Source: an uncultured Collinsella sp. (GTDB lineage: Bacteria > Actinomycetota > Coriobacteriia > Coriobacteriales > Coriobacteriaceae). Taken from it: a stretch of DNA of 64,000 nt. A model generated the notes under the pieces. It did no database searches and had not been told where the DNA came from. It saw only the letters and a list, made by a program, of their open reading frames with translations. Position numbers and translations under genes: made by a program. Positions 26,076 through 35,001 of the stretch are shown one piece after another. Each line of letters starts with the position of its first letter. Position 1 is the stretch's first letter. The DNA lies in the NCBI GenBank assembly GCA_958403395.1, contig CATXXF010000006.1, positions 1-64,000 of the forward strand, written 5' to 3'.

Positions 26076-28081
26076 TATGCGAACTGACTCAGATAGAGGT
26101 CGGCATAAGCGCCCTCGGCAGCCAGCAGCTCCTCATGCGTGCCCTGCTCGATAATGTTGCCGTGATCCATGACCAAGATCAGGTCGGCGTCCACGATCGT
26201 CGACAGGCGATGCGCGATCACAAAGCTCGTGCGCCCGCGCATAAGCGCATCCATGGCACGGCCGATGGCAAGCTCGGTACGCGTGTCCACGCTTGAGGTC
26301 GCCTCGTCCAGGATGAGAATCGCCGGGTTGTTGAGCAGCACGCGTGCGATGGTCAGCAGCTGACGCTGGCCCTGGCTGATGCTTTCGGCATCGTTGGCCA
26401 CGCGCGTGTCGTAGCCCTGCGGCATGGTGCGCACAAAGAAGTCGACCTGCGCGGCGCGCGCAGCCGCCACGATCTCGTCGCGCGTCGCCTCGGGGCAGCC
26501 GTAGGCGATATTCTCGGCAATCGTGCCGTCGAACAGCCAGGCGTCCTGCAGCACCATGCCAAACTGCTGCCGTAGCTCGCCGCGGTCCATGCGGCTCGTA
26601 TCCACGCCGTCGAGCGTAATACGCCCGCCGTCAATCTCATAGAAGCGCATGAGCAGGTTGATGAGCGTCGTCTTGCCTGCGCCCGTGGTTCCCACCACGG
26701 CAATCTTCTGGCCCGGCTCGGCGGTAAACGACACGTCGCGCATAAGCGGCTTGTCGGGCGAATAACCAAAGCGCACATGCTCAAAGGAGACGCGGCCCTC
26801 CACGCGACCCGGCAGCTTGGCGGCCTTGTCCGGCAGCGGATCGGCCTCCATCTCGGGCTCATCGAGCAGGTCGAACACGCGCTCTGCACTCGCCAGCGCG
26901 CTCTGCAGCGAGTTGAAGGTAAACGACAGCTGCGTCATGGGTTCGGACGCCTCGTAGATAAACTGGAAGAACGCCTGGAACACGCCGACGGTCATGTGAC
27001 CGGCAACCAGCATGCTGCAGCCCACAAGCGCAATAACGATCTGCGCCAAACGGCCGATAAAGCGCACCGCGGGGCCGACAGCATTGATCATAAAGTCGGC
27101 CTTGGTGCTCACACGAGCCAGTTCCTTCGAAGCCTCGTGCACCTCAGCGGAGCTCTGACGTTCGCGGTTAAACGCGCGGATCACCAGACGGCCCGAATAG
27201 CCTTCCTCGACCGCACTCGTAATCTTGGACACCCACTCCTGGCGCTCGCCCGTCACATCGTGTGTGCGGCGCGAGACGACCTTCGTCACCAGCAGCGACA
27301 GTGCCGTAAAGAACAGAAAGACGAGCGTAAGCTGCACGCTGAACACGAACATCACGCTCACAGCACCAACAACCGTGCCGATCGACACGAGCAGCTGCAG
27401 CAATCCGCGCTGCATGCTCTCGGACATCTTGTCCAGGTCATTGGTCGCGCGGCTGACGACCTCACCGGGACGATGCGCGTCAAAGAAGGCAAGCGGCAGA
27501 CGGTTGAGCTTTTGTGCGATGCGGTTGCGCAGGCGCAGGTTGAGGCGTTCGGCCACGCTCGACATCAAAAAGCTCTGGAGCGCGTAGAACGAGGCAGCGG
27601 CCGTCCAGATCATAAAGTAGATGAAGATGGTCCTGCCGCAGTTCTCCCAGGTGATGCTGAAGGTGGCGTTGTTGGCAAACGCCACCTGAATGTGGCCCCA
27701 CAGCTCATCGATCACACGGGCGCTATATGCCGGCGCAGCGGTGTTAAAGATGGCATAGAACACAATGCTCGCGAACACGATATAGAAGCGCCAATGGTCG
27801 CCGGCAGCCTCGCTCCACAGGCGGCGCACCGTCGCCCAGGTATCCCGAGGCGTCTCGTCCTCGTCTTCGTCGTCCACGTCGCGCATACGCTCTGCCTCGG
27901 CGCGGGCGCGCTCGTCCTCGGCACGTTCGTTTTCCTCGTAGAGTGCTTGGCGGCGAGCCTCGCGCTCGGCCGCAGCCTTGGCGGCGTCATCCAGCTCGGT
28001 CGACGCGGCAGCCGTTTCCTCGACCAGTCCCGCGGCAGCGGCGTCATCAACGCCGCCCTGCTTCTTGAGCTCCTCGGTCAT
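26075..28081 (-). CDS. ABC exporter, canonical half of the MarR-linked heterodimer
   Basis: This 668-residue permease-ATPase has an unusually long acidic/alanine-rich cytoplasmic N-terminus (about 95 residues before the first helix, including DVDDEDEDETPRDTW), six membrane helices, and an ATPase with Walker A GTTGAGKTT, signature SISQGQRQLL and Walker B ILILDEATSSVD with catalytic glutamate. It is the hydrolysing partner of the gene at 28083. I start at the ATG at 28081, with GGGAGG at 8 nt; the GTG at 28090 is too close to that site. It begins 1 nt after the upstream stop, so the pair is translationally coupled. It is the third gene of the marR operon. Substrate unknown. Confidence 0.9.
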   Translation of the reverse strand: MTEELKKQGGVDDAAAAGLVEETAAASTELDDAAKAAAEREARRQALYEENERAEDERARAEAERMRDVDDEDEDETPRDTWATVRRLWSEAAGDHWRFYIVFASIVFYAIFNTAAPAYSARVIDELWGHIQVAFANNATFSITWENCGRTIFIYFMIWTAAASFYALQSFLMSSVAERLNLRLRNRIAQKLNRLPLAFFDAHRPGEVVSRATNDLDKMSESMQRGLLQLLVSIGTVVGAVSVMFVFSVQLTLVFLFFTALSLLVTKVVSRRTHDVTGERQEWVSKITSAVEEGYSGRLVIRAFNRERQSSAEVHEASKELARVSTKADFMINAVGPAVRFIGRLAQIVIALVGCSMLVAGHMTVGVFQAFFQFIYEASEPMTQLSFTFNSLQSALASAERVFDLLDEPEMEADPLPDKAAKLPGRVEGRVSFEHVRFGYSPDKPLMRDVSFTAEPGQKIAVVGTTGAGKTTLINLLMRFYEIDGGRITLDGVDTSRMDRGELRQQFGMVLQDAWLFDGTIAENIAYGCPEATRDEIVAAARAAQVDFFVRTMPQGYDTRVANDAESISQGQRQLLTIARVLLNNPAILILDEATSSVDTRTELAIGRAMDALMRGRTSFVIAHRLSTIVDADLILVMDHGNIIEQGTHEELLAAEGAYADLYLSQFA

Positions 28082-28082
28082 G

Positions 28083-29807
28083 CTACTCACCTCCCTTCAT
28101 CTGCGATTCCGCGATGGCGCGGTACACCTCGCAGGTTTCCATAAGCTCGCCATGCGTGCCCAGACCCACAACCTCGCCATCCTTGAGCACGACGATCTGG
28201 TCGGCGTGCAAGATCGTCGAGATGCGCTGCGCGATGATGAGCACCGCAGCGTCACGCGTCTCGTCTTGCAACGCATGACGCAGGGCGGCATCGGTCTTAA
28301 AGTCCAGGGCTGAAAAACTGTCATCGAAGATATATAGATCGGCATGCTTCATGAGCGCACGGGCGATTGCCAAACGCTGGCGCTGGCCGCCCGAAAAGTT
28401 CGTACCGCCCTGCGCCACCGGGGTATCGAGCCCCTGCGGTTGGTCGAGTACAAAGGTGCTCTGGGCAACCTCAAGCGCGTGAAGCATGTCGCCCTCGGTC
28501 GCGCCTTCGTTACCAAAGCGAAGGTTGCTCGCCACCGTGCCCGAGAACAGCCACGCCTTCTGCGGCACATAGGCAATGCGCCCGCGGATTTCGTCTTGCG
28601 TAAGCTCGCGCAGGTCCACACCATTCAGGCGAATGGAGCCCTTGGTGGCATCGTGGAAGCGCAGCAGAAGCTTTGCCACCGTCGATTTGCCCGAGCCTGT
28701 CGAGCCAACGATCGCAGTCGTCTGACCGCGATGGCAGGCAAAGCTCAGGTCGCACAGGGTGTCCTCGTCGGCATCGTCAAAGCGAAACGACATGTGGTCG
28801 AACACGGCCACCGCATCGGCTTCGTCTTGGGGCTCGCGCGCCCCGTCATCCAGCGTGCGCTCGCCATCGACGATGCTCGGCTCAATCTCCAACACCTGCT
28901 GCGCACGGTTCAGGCACGCGGCAGCACGCGGAAGCGTTAGCACCACCATCTGCGCCATCATCACAAAGAACAGAATCAGGATTGCGTACTCGAGCACCGC
29001 AGAGATGCTCGCGATCTGCATGGCGTGGGCGCCCACGCGGTTGCCGCCAACCCACAGCACCGCCACCTCGGCGATGTTCATCAAAAAGAAGCTGGAGCTG
29101 TCGAGGCCCACAAACAGGTGGTTGACTTTGATGGCGTTGGCGGCGTAGTCGCTAAACACCTCGTCCAGGCGCCGCTCCTCGTGACGCTCCTTGTTAAACG
29201 CACGGATGACGCGCACGCCCACGATGTTTTCGCGCAGTACCACGTTCATGCGGTCGATAAAGCTCTGCAAGCGCATAAAGATCGGCGCGGCGTTAGCCAC
29301 CGTAAAGACCGCCGCCACGAGCACGATCGCAACGACTACGCCCAGAAGCGTGCCCATGGCAGGATCGATAAACCAAGCGAAGATGATGCCCGCCACAGCC
29401 AAAAACGGCACGGGCAGCACCAGCTGAATCGTCTGCAGAATCGCCTGCTGAATCACGTTGATGTCGTTGAGCGAGCGCGTGATCATCGATCCGGTGCCAA
29501 AGCGCTCAAAATCGCTGGCCGCGAGCTCGAGCGATTTGTCGTACACGGCATTGCGGATATCGCAAGCCACGTTGGCGGCCAGGCGCGCCGAAAGATAGCA
29601 GCCCAGCACCGTGCCGCCGCTAGCCATGCTGGTCGCGATAAACATGTATAGGCCGTTGCGTAAAATGTAGTCGACATCGCCCGTGGTAATACCGGTGTTG
29701 ACCATGTTCGCCAGCATCGTGGGAACCAACAGCGTACCGACGTTATCCACCAGCAGCACCAGCAGCGTCACTGCGACAAGCCTGCGATACGGCTTCATAA
29801 ACCTCAT
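28083..29807 (-). CDS. ABC exporter, degenerate-site half of the MarR-linked heterodimer
   Basis: This 574-residue half-transporter has six membrane helices in the first 310 residues. The ATPase has Walker A GSTGSGKST, signature NFSGGQRQRL and Walker B LYIFDDSFSALD, where aspartate replaces the catalytic glutamate as in the gene at 2953. I take the ATG at 29807, which overlaps the marR stop as TAATG and implies coupled translation. The GTG at 29819 is also in frame but has GGGGGAG only 2 nt away. Placed between a MarR repressor and its canonical partner, it is best read as half of a regulated multidrug or antimicrobial-peptide exporter. Confidence 0.9.
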   Translation of the reverse strand: MRFMKPYRRLVAVTLLVLLVDNVGTLLVPTMLANMVNTGITTGDVDYILRNGLYMFIATSMASGGTVLGCYLSARLAANVACDIRNAVYDKSLELAASDFERFGTGSMITRSLNDINVIQQAILQTIQLVLPVPFLAVAGIIFAWFIDPAMGTLLGVVVAIVLVAAVFTVANAAPIFMRLQSFIDRMNVVLRENIVGVRVIRAFNKERHEERRLDEVFSDYAANAIKVNHLFVGLDSSSFFLMNIAEVAVLWVGGNRVGAHAMQIASISAVLEYAILILFFVMMAQMVVLTLPRAAACLNRAQQVLEIEPSIVDGERTLDDGAREPQDEADAVAVFDHMSFRFDDADEDTLCDLSFACHRGQTTAIVGSTGSGKSTVAKLLLRFHDATKGSIRLNGVDLRELTQDEIRGRIAYVPQKAWLFSGTVASNLRFGNEGATEGDMLHALEVAQSTFVLDQPQGLDTPVAQGGTNFSGGQRQRLAIARALMKHADLYIFDDSFSALDFKTDAALRHALQDETRDAAVLIIAQRISTILHADQIVVLKDGEVVGLGTHGELMETCEVYRAIAESQMKGGE

Positions 29808-30307
29808 TAACAGTCGCACGACTCCCCCTCACCTTGATTCTCGGCTTGGCTCTCGGCAGCGATATGCTGCTTAAATGTCTCGCACTCCTCGCCGAGCACC
29901 TGAGAGAATTTGCCGATCAAGCGCATGATTTCGCGCTGCTCACACGGCTCAAGCGCGCCAAAGGCTCGCTGCTCGGCCTTGAGTGCCGGCAGCGCATAAC
30001 GCTCGGCAAATCGCCTGCCCTCTTCGGTCAGGCTCACAACCTTGTTCTTACGACTGCCTTCGGCAAACTCCAACGTTGCGAAGCCCCGCGCCGTCAAGGT
30101 TTTAATTGCCGAGTTGATGGTCTGCTTGCTGTAGAACCATTCGCTTGTCAGACGGCTTACGGCAATACTGCCGCCCGCCGTGCTGGTGTCGACGAGCATC
30201 CAATAGGCGCAGTCCGAAAGGCCGCAGGCGCGCGAGAACTCCAAATAGATATGGTCGAGTCCATTGAGCAACCGATCGAAGTCGACCAGCGTAACCGCAC
30301 TATTCAT
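29807..30307 (-). CDS. MarR family regulator of the ABC exporter operon
   Basis: This 166-residue winged-helix protein has the MarR layout: an N-terminal dimer helix, a recognition region near 45-85 (SRLTSEWFYSKQTINSAIKT), the wing FATLEFAEGSRKNKVVSLTEEG, and a C-terminal helix. It is first in a three-gene operon with both exporter halves and should repress it until a drug-like ligand binds. The C-terminus is acidic (QAENQGEGESCDC). GGTGGGA precedes the ATG. Two 16-nt direct repeats that bracket the -10 are likely its own operator. Confidence 0.88.
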   Translation of the reverse strand: MNSAVTLVDFDRLLNGLDHIYLEFSRACGLSDCAYWMLVDTSTAGGSIAVSRLTSEWFYSKQTINSAIKTLTARGFATLEFAEGSRKNKVVSLTEEGRRFAERYALPALKAEQRAFGALEPCEQREIMRLIGKFSQVLGEECETFKQHIAAESQAENQGEGESCDC

Positions 30308-30323
30308 CTATCCCACCATTCAA

Positions 30324-30374
30324 TTGTCCGATTTTTGACCAATTATATGTCTCTAGATTAGTCCGAGTTTTGAC
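30324..30374 (-). promoter_or_regulatory. marR operon promoter with two direct repeats
   Basis: On the minus strand GTCAAAACTCGGACTA (30359-30374) and GTCAAAAATCGGACAA (30324-30339) share 14 of 16 bases and are offset by 35 bp. TATAAT (30342-30347) lies between them. A repressor on these sites would block the promoter. Confidence 0.55.
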
Positions 30375-30431
30375 TATCGTCAACAGGCTCTCCGCAAATG
30401 CGTGCATTTTTATGGCCTATCGGCAGAAAAA

Positions 30432-30462
30432 GACCGCCGGCGCGGGGGCGGCGCCAGCGGTC
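30432..30462 (-). terminator. Terminator of the small unknown gene
   Basis: GACCGCCGGCGC (30432-30443) pairs with GCGCCAGCGGTC (30451-30462) with one mismatch; TTTTTC follows on the minus strand. Confidence 0.85.
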
Positions 30463-30488
30463 ACGTGAAAATCGAGTTTTATTGCCTG

Positions 30489-30779
30489 TTAAGCGGCGAC
30501 GGCCTCATAGACCGTAGCGCCCGAGAAGCTGTCATGCAGGCTCTTGCCGGCAATCCACGGCAGCTCGACGACCTCGCAGACCGTGTTGACCAGCTCGGAG
30601 CAGTCAGTAAAGTGGCCCTTGTCGTTGAGGGCCTCGCAATCCTGAACACGCCAATAGCCATCGGTGTGCGTGATGTAGTACTCGTGATCGTTGATCGACA
30701 CGAAAGCGCGCGTCTTGGAACGCAGCAGCTTCAGAAATCCTTCGAAATCGGTCTCGACGACATCTCCAGCCTGGAACAT
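30489..30779 (-). CDS. Small protein of unknown function (96 residues)
   Basis: The start at 30779 is set by a strong AGGAGG at 7 nt. The product (MFQAGDVVETDFEGF...) has no signal peptide or membrane helix. It has alternating short strands (RAFVSINDHEYYITHTDGYW) and then WRVQDCEALNDKGHFTDCSEL with two cysteines, compatible with a small beta-rich domain. The strong ribosome site and terminator indicate a real, well-expressed gene. I do not recognise the family. Confidence 0.7.
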   Translation of the reverse strand: MFQAGDVVETDFEGFLKLLRSKTRAFVSINDHEYYITHTDGYWRVQDCEALNDKGHFTDCSELVNTVCEVVELPWIAGKSLHDSFSGATVYEAVAA

Positions 30780-31073
30780 GATGTTACCTCCTGGCCCGGC
30801 GCCACCACGGCGCATTGATAAACGTTGGTACTCCTTTAGTAAAACCTTTATCAAAGGTTATGCGTTCGTCATTTAGGCAAGTGGTAAAAAACCGCAGGGT
30901 AGACGGGATAAAACGTTTAACCATCCCATTTGTTTGTCACATTCTGAAGGTACTTTTATGCAAACCCACTTTCCCAATTGGAATCTATCCTTTTGGCCGG
31001 GCAATTGACCGTCTATCGTTTAAGCCCGACGGGTATGAACGGGGCATCTGCAACGCCACCGCAAGGAGATACC

Positions 31074-31595
31074 ATGGAGACTATCGAAGCGCTCATTCAC
31101 CGCCGCAGCTGCCGCAAATACAGCAATCGTCCCGTCGAGACCGAAAAGCTTGCACGTATTATCGAAGCCGGCCAATATGCACCGAGCGGCATGGGCCGCC
31201 AGCCGGTGACGTTTGTCGCCGTCACCGACCCCGCGACCGTCGAGCGTCTCTCACAGCTCAACGCCCAGGTCATGGGCAGCAACAGCGACCCCTTCTATGG
31301 TGCCAAGACCGTTGTGGTGGTGCTGGTTGACCGCAGCGTGCCCACACATCTGGAAGACGGCTCGCTCGCTATGGGCAACTTGCTCAACGCTGCCTATGCA
31401 CTGGGTGTCGATTCGTGCTGGATTCACCGCACGCATGAGGTCTTTGACTCGCCCGAGGGCCTGGAGCTGCTGGCCAGCTGGGGCCTGCCCGCCGACGGCA
31501 GTCTGCGCGGTGTCGGTAACTGCATTCTTGGCTACGCCGAGGACACGCTACCCGAGGCAAAGCCGCGCCGCAACAACGTGGTGTACGTGAAATAG
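31074..31595 (+). CDS. Nitroreductase family protein
   Basis: This 173-residue protein is an FMN-dependent nitroreductase-type oxidoreductase. The opening ALIHRRSCRKYSNRPV is the family's FMN-phosphate RRSxRxY/F motif, followed by GQYAPSGMGRQPVTFVAV and a C-terminal GVGNCILGYAED strand that fits the dinucleotide-proximal region. Such enzymes reduce nitroaromatics, quinones or flavins with NAD(P)H. AAGGAG lies 5 nt before the ATG, so I use 31074 rather than the upstream in-frame starts. It is a single gene flanked by repeat elements. Confidence 0.9.
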   Translation: METIEALIHRRSCRKYSNRPVETEKLARIIEAGQYAPSGMGRQPVTFVAVTDPATVERLSQLNAQVMGSNSDPFYGAKTVVVVLVDRSVPTHLEDGSLAMGNLLNAAYALGVDSCWIHRTHEVFDSPEGLELLASWGLPADGSLRGVGNCILGYAEDTLPEAKPRRNNVVYVK

Positions 31596-31611
31596 TACAG
31601 GAACGTCAGCA

Positions 31612-31650
31612 GGGGTAGCTAATTTGGGGCGGGGCTATTTTAGCTACCCC
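31612..31650. repeat. GGGAC palindrome family A, single copy
   Basis: GGGGTAGCTAA (31612-31622) and TTAGCTACCCC (31640-31650) flank TTTGGGGCGGGGCTATT. It lies between the convergent nitroreductase and membrane-protein genes and could terminate both. Confidence 0.7.
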
Positions 31651-31659
31651 ACTCGCAAC

Positions 31660-32235
31660 TTATATTGACGTCGCCGTTGTCGTCGTTTCGTTCGTCTGGG
31701 CCGTTTCGACGTCGTCGCCTTGCTTGTCTTCGTCCTTTTGCGCATCGGCGATGGTGGAGGCCGCCGCGACGATACCGCGTTGGGGCGCGACGCCCGTCTG
31801 GGCCTGAGCGCCCTCGACAACTTCTGTACCTACATGCGCGAGCTCGGGCGATTTAAACATTGCGTCCAAGTTGGCGCCACCGCCGGCGTAGCCAAGCGCA
31901 GCGAGCGCGATGACGATCACTGCAACGGCGGCCACGATCGGCACGTAGCGATGCCAGCCGGCGGGATTGAGCCCGCTGCGGCGAGCCGCCCCGCGGCTGA
32001 TGTAGCCGAGCGTTCCGTCGTGCTTGAGCTTTGATCCCACCACGCGTTTGCGGCCCAACAGCGAGGACTCTGCCTGCATTGCCAAGCGGGCGCTTGCCGA
32101 AGGATAGCCGTATTTAGTGCGCTTGAACGAGCCATCAAACCCCGAGGCGTGTTTGCCCCACGTCACCGATGTTGTGCGTCGGTTGACCGGCGCGGCACTC
32201 CGCCTTCTGCGGCTCGGTTTTGAAGTCTCAGCCAT
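31660..32235 (-). CDS. Single-pass membrane protein of unknown function
   Basis: This 191-residue protein has a basic, serine/arginine-rich N-terminal half (SRRRRSAAP, GFDGSFKRTKYGYPSASARL), one membrane helix near 100-118 (VPIVAAVAVIVIALAALGYA), and a Thr/Ala/Asp-rich C-terminal tail ending TNETTTTATSI. The positive charges before the helix predict the N-terminus inside and the tail outside. AGGG precedes the ATG at 32235. No family recognised; the layout suits a small envelope or division-associated protein, but that is a guess. Confidence 0.6.
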   Translation of the reverse strand: MAETSKPSRRRRSAAPVNRRTTSVTWGKHASGFDGSFKRTKYGYPSASARLAMQAESSLLGRKRVVGSKLKHDGTLGYISRGAARRSGLNPAGWHRYVPIVAAVAVIVIALAALGYAGGGANLDAMFKSPELAHVGTEVVEGAQAQTGVAPQRGIVAAASTIADAQKDEDKQGDDVETAQTNETTTTATSI

Positions 32236-32319
32236 ATGCCCTCGCACGCCGTAACCAAATCGAAACAATAACGCTTTGGACTGTAGCACACGCGTCGCGC
32301 GCGGTCACGGGCGCCTCGC

Positions 32320-33537
32320 TCAACGGTCATCGTCCTTCAGCAAGCGCCACAGCGTTGTACGGCTTATGCCCAGCACCTCCGCCGCACGGGTTCGGTTGCC
32401 GTGGAGATGATCTACAACCAGATGCGCGATATCTCGCTCGGTATCGGCCAGCGGTCGTAGGATATACAGGTCACTTTCGAGTGTCGGGGCGCCAAAGGTT
32501 GCGGTCTTAATCACGTCCTCTTGGGCGAGCACTTCCTCCGCTATAGCGCTGTCCACCGTGCCCGCCCCCACCAATATATACAGTCGTTCCGAGACCTCGC
32601 GAAGCTGCAGATAATTGCGCGGCCAGCGGTAAGCATCGAGCGTCTTCGTCGCCGCGGCAGACAGCGTGGGCGTTGCCGTCCCAAATGCATCGGCGAGATA
32701 TTCCAAATAGCGCGCGACCTTCGTCGACGCGGCCCCCTGCTCGGCGATTGCCGGCGCCACGCCCACCGCACAGGCGAAGCGCTCGGTCACAAAGGCGGCT
32801 TGATCACTTTCGCTGCCGCCCGGCATGTCATTCGCCGTCAGCACCACATGGCAGCGCGTCGCCAACGCGGTGTCGGCCATCGTGGAGACCAGCTCGCGGA
32901 GGCGCTGGGGACCAACCGCATTCCAGCCCTCAATGCAAAGTGTCAGCCCCATTTGGAACAGCGGCGATTCGGAGCTTTTGAGCACATGGCGCCAACCGCG
33001 ATCGGTGAGTTCATCGAGCGCAACGGAAACAAAGGGCTGATCGGCAAAAGGACCGTCCAGATAGAGGCGCTTGGCGATCTCGACCTGGCCCGCTCCCAGC
33101 TCACCCTCGAGCATAAGGGGCACCCCGCGCGCATAGCTCCCGGCAACCGGTGCAGCTACCGCAGCGGCACCCTCAACGATGCCGTACGCGCTCGATTCGT
33201 AGCGGGCCTCAACCTCGTCGGCGTTGAGCCACTCGATACCCGCATGCGCCGCGGCGCCGCGCACCTTGCGGACCACGACGGCCCAAAGGCCCCCGCCCTC
33301 TTTGTCGGTGGGGCGAACGGTCAGGCTCAGGCGCGCACCCGCACGCCCCATAACCAGACGCGCACCGTCTCCTATACGGTCGAGGCGCTCAGCGACAAAA
33401 ACCGCCACATCCCGCTCAAGCGCCGCGTCATTCATGGTCGAGATCGCGACGTCCCCACGCGCATCGATTGCCAATGCCGATGCCCCGGCAGCAGCTAGGG
33501 CATCGGTCAAGATGTTCAGCTTGGCATCGCTATCCAT
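32320..33537 (-). CDS. Fis-type regulator with degenerate sigma-54-like AAA+ domain
   Basis: This 405-residue protein has three parts: an N-terminal sensor-like region (1-130, ASALAIDARGDVAIS and a later VRPTDKEGGGLWAVVV), a central AAA+-like domain, and a C-terminal Fis-type helix-turn-helix (HLHGNRTRAAEVLGISRTTL, about 380-400). The Walker A position reads EGELGAGQVEIAKRL with Gln replacing Lys, and no GAFTGA loop is visible, so it should neither hydrolyse ATP normally nor contact sigma-54. It probably works as an ordinary DNA-binding regulator. It starts at 33537 with AGGGGC upstream. The neighbouring YeiH-type transporter is a plausible target. It resembles PrpR-type activators but is clearly diverged. 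Confidence 0.72.
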   Translation of the reverse strand: MDSDAKLNILTDALAAAGASALAIDARGDVAISTMNDAALERDVAVFVAERLDRIGDGARLVMGRAGARLSLTVRPTDKEGGGLWAVVVRKVRGAAAHAGIEWLNADEVEARYESSAYGIVEGAAAVAAPVAGSYARGVPLMLEGELGAGQVEIAKRLYLDGPFADQPFVSVALDELTDRGWRHVLKSSESPLFQMGLTLCIEGWNAVGPQRLRELVSTMADTALATRCHVVLTANDMPGGSESDQAAFVTERFACAVGVAPAIAEQGAASTKVARYLEYLADAFGTATPTLSAAATKTLDAYRWPRNYLQLREVSERLYILVGAGTVDSAIAEEVLAQEDVIKTATFGAPTLESDLYILRPLADTERDIAHLVVDHLHGNRTRAAEVLGISRTTLWRLLKDDDR

Positions 33538-33600
33538 GATTTGCCCCTGTCTGCAGCGACGTGCAACCGCCGGCGATCGCACGACCGAGTGTTTCAAAAT

Positions 33601-33616
33601 TGAACAATATTGCTCA
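33601..33616. promoter_or_regulatory. 16-bp palindrome upstream of the Fis-type regulator
   Basis: TGAACAAT-ATTGCTCA is symmetric at seven of eight positions. It lies 64 bp upstream of the regulator's start and is a candidate operator. Confidence 0.35.
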
Positions 33617-33686
33617 CCAAACACTATAGGGCAGAAAGCGCCGTCCTGCGAGTATAGGTGTTGCCCCGCATCGCCATCCTGGCGGG

Positions 33687-33751
33687 GCGATAAGAGCTCT
33701 TCGGGACTTATAAACCTGCGGACAAGCCATACCCGCAAGAGCTCCTATCGC
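33687..33751. repeat. Inverted repeat downstream of the YeiH-type gene
   Basis: GCGATAAGAGCTCTTCGGG (33687-33705) pairs with CCCGCAAGAGCTCCTATCGC (33732-33751). A GC stem (GCCCCGC with GCGGGGC, about 33663-33688) is adjacent. This may end the minus-strand transporter transcript. Confidence 0.5.
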
Positions 33752-33803
33752 TCCACCGTGAGAATGCGCTCACCAGCACGCAGCACGAAAATAAGCTACT
33801 TCT

Positions 33804-34838
33804 CTACCAGATTCCCAGCACGTGCTGCATTCCCAAACTCATGCACGCGATGCCAATCCAGCAGCAAAAGCCCAGCGCGATGGGCTTGCCGCCCTTTTTG
33901 ACCAGCTCGACGATATCGGTATTAAAACCAATAGCCGCCATGGCCATCACAATAAAGAACTTCGATAGCTCCTTGATGGGCGCCGTGATGGACACGGGAA
34001 GCTGAAACACCGTGGTGATCACGCTCGCCAGCACAAAGAACAGCACAAACATAGGAAACGCGCGTTTAAGGGAGAACGTGCTTTTGGCGTCGCCGCCGGC
34101 TTTGCGCGCCAGATGCATCTGCCAGCATGCGAGGACCAACGTGATGGGGATAATGGCCAGCGTCCTGGTGAGCTTGACCACCGTGGCGCTCTCAAGCACA
34201 TTGGCGCCGGGATGCATGCTGTCCCAGGCACTCGCCGCAGCCGTTACGGACGAGGTGTCGTTGATGGCGGTGCCGGCAAACAGGCCAAAGCCCTCGTTGG
34301 TCAGCCCGAGCATGCCGCCGAGCGTCGGAAACACGAGCGCCGCGATAACGTTAAACAGGAAGATGACCGAAATGGCCTGGGCAATCTCGCGATCGTCGGC
34401 ATCGATGACGGGTGCGGTCGCGGCGATGGCAGAACCGCCGCAAATCGACGAACCCACACCCACAAGCGTCGCGATCTTGCCCGGCACGTTCATGACGCGG
34501 CAGAGCACAAAGGCGATGACAAGCGATGTCGAGATTGTCGCCACGATAATCGGCAGCGACTGGGCGCCCTTGGACAGAATCTGGGAGAGGTTCATGCCAA
34601 AGCCAAGCAGGATAACCGCGTACTGCAAGACTTTTTTGGACGTATAGGTAACGCCGGCGGCGAGCGGTTCGCGACGATTCTTGGGAAAGACGAGCGCCAG
34701 GACCATGCCAAAAAGGATGGCAAATACCGGCCCGCCGACCACCTCAACCTGTTTGCCGAGCAACGTCGCGGGGATAGCGATGATCAGGCAGAACAAGACG
34801 CCTTTCCAGCGCTCGCGTACGATATTTGCCAGTTGCAT
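33804..34838 (-). CDS. YeiH family (putative sulfate exporter) membrane protein
   Basis: This 344-residue protein has about ten hydrophobic segments. Family landmarks include LGKQVEVVGGPVFAILFGM, VILLGFGMNLSQI, GVGSSICGGSAIAATAPVI and AGTAINDTSSVTAA. This is the conserved UPF0324/YeiH family, annotated as putative sulfate exporters. Direct transport data are limited for the family. It starts at 34838, with AAGGAAT upstream. It is divergent from the GntR regulator (163 bp apart) and next to a Fis-type regulator, either of which may control it. Confidence 0.88.
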   Translation of the reverse strand: MQLANIVRERWKGVLFCLIIAIPATLLGKQVEVVGGPVFAILFGMVLALVFPKNRREPLAAGVTYTSKKVLQYAVILLGFGMNLSQILSKGAQSLPIIVATISTSLVIAFVLCRVMNVPGKIATLVGVGSSICGGSAIAATAPVIDADDREIAQAISVIFLFNVIAALVFPTLGGMLGLTNEGFGLFAGTAINDTSSVTAAASAWDSMHPGANVLESATVVKLTRTLAIIPITLVLACWQMHLARKAGGDAKSTFSLKRAFPMFVLFFVLASVITTVFQLPVSITAPIKELSKFFIVMAMAAIGFNTDIVELVKKGGKPIALGFCCWIGIACMSLGMQHVLGIW

Positions 34839-35001
34839 ATGGGATTCCTTCTTTCTATTTCACGTTTGCGACGGCTTATGATACGGCAACATTGAGCGCA
34901 GCCTTGCGCAAACACAGACTAAGATGCCGCAATAGTTCTCAGGCAACAGCCGAATTACCCACCGCGGAGAGCTGATTCGCGGCATAATTAACAACTGACA
35001 T

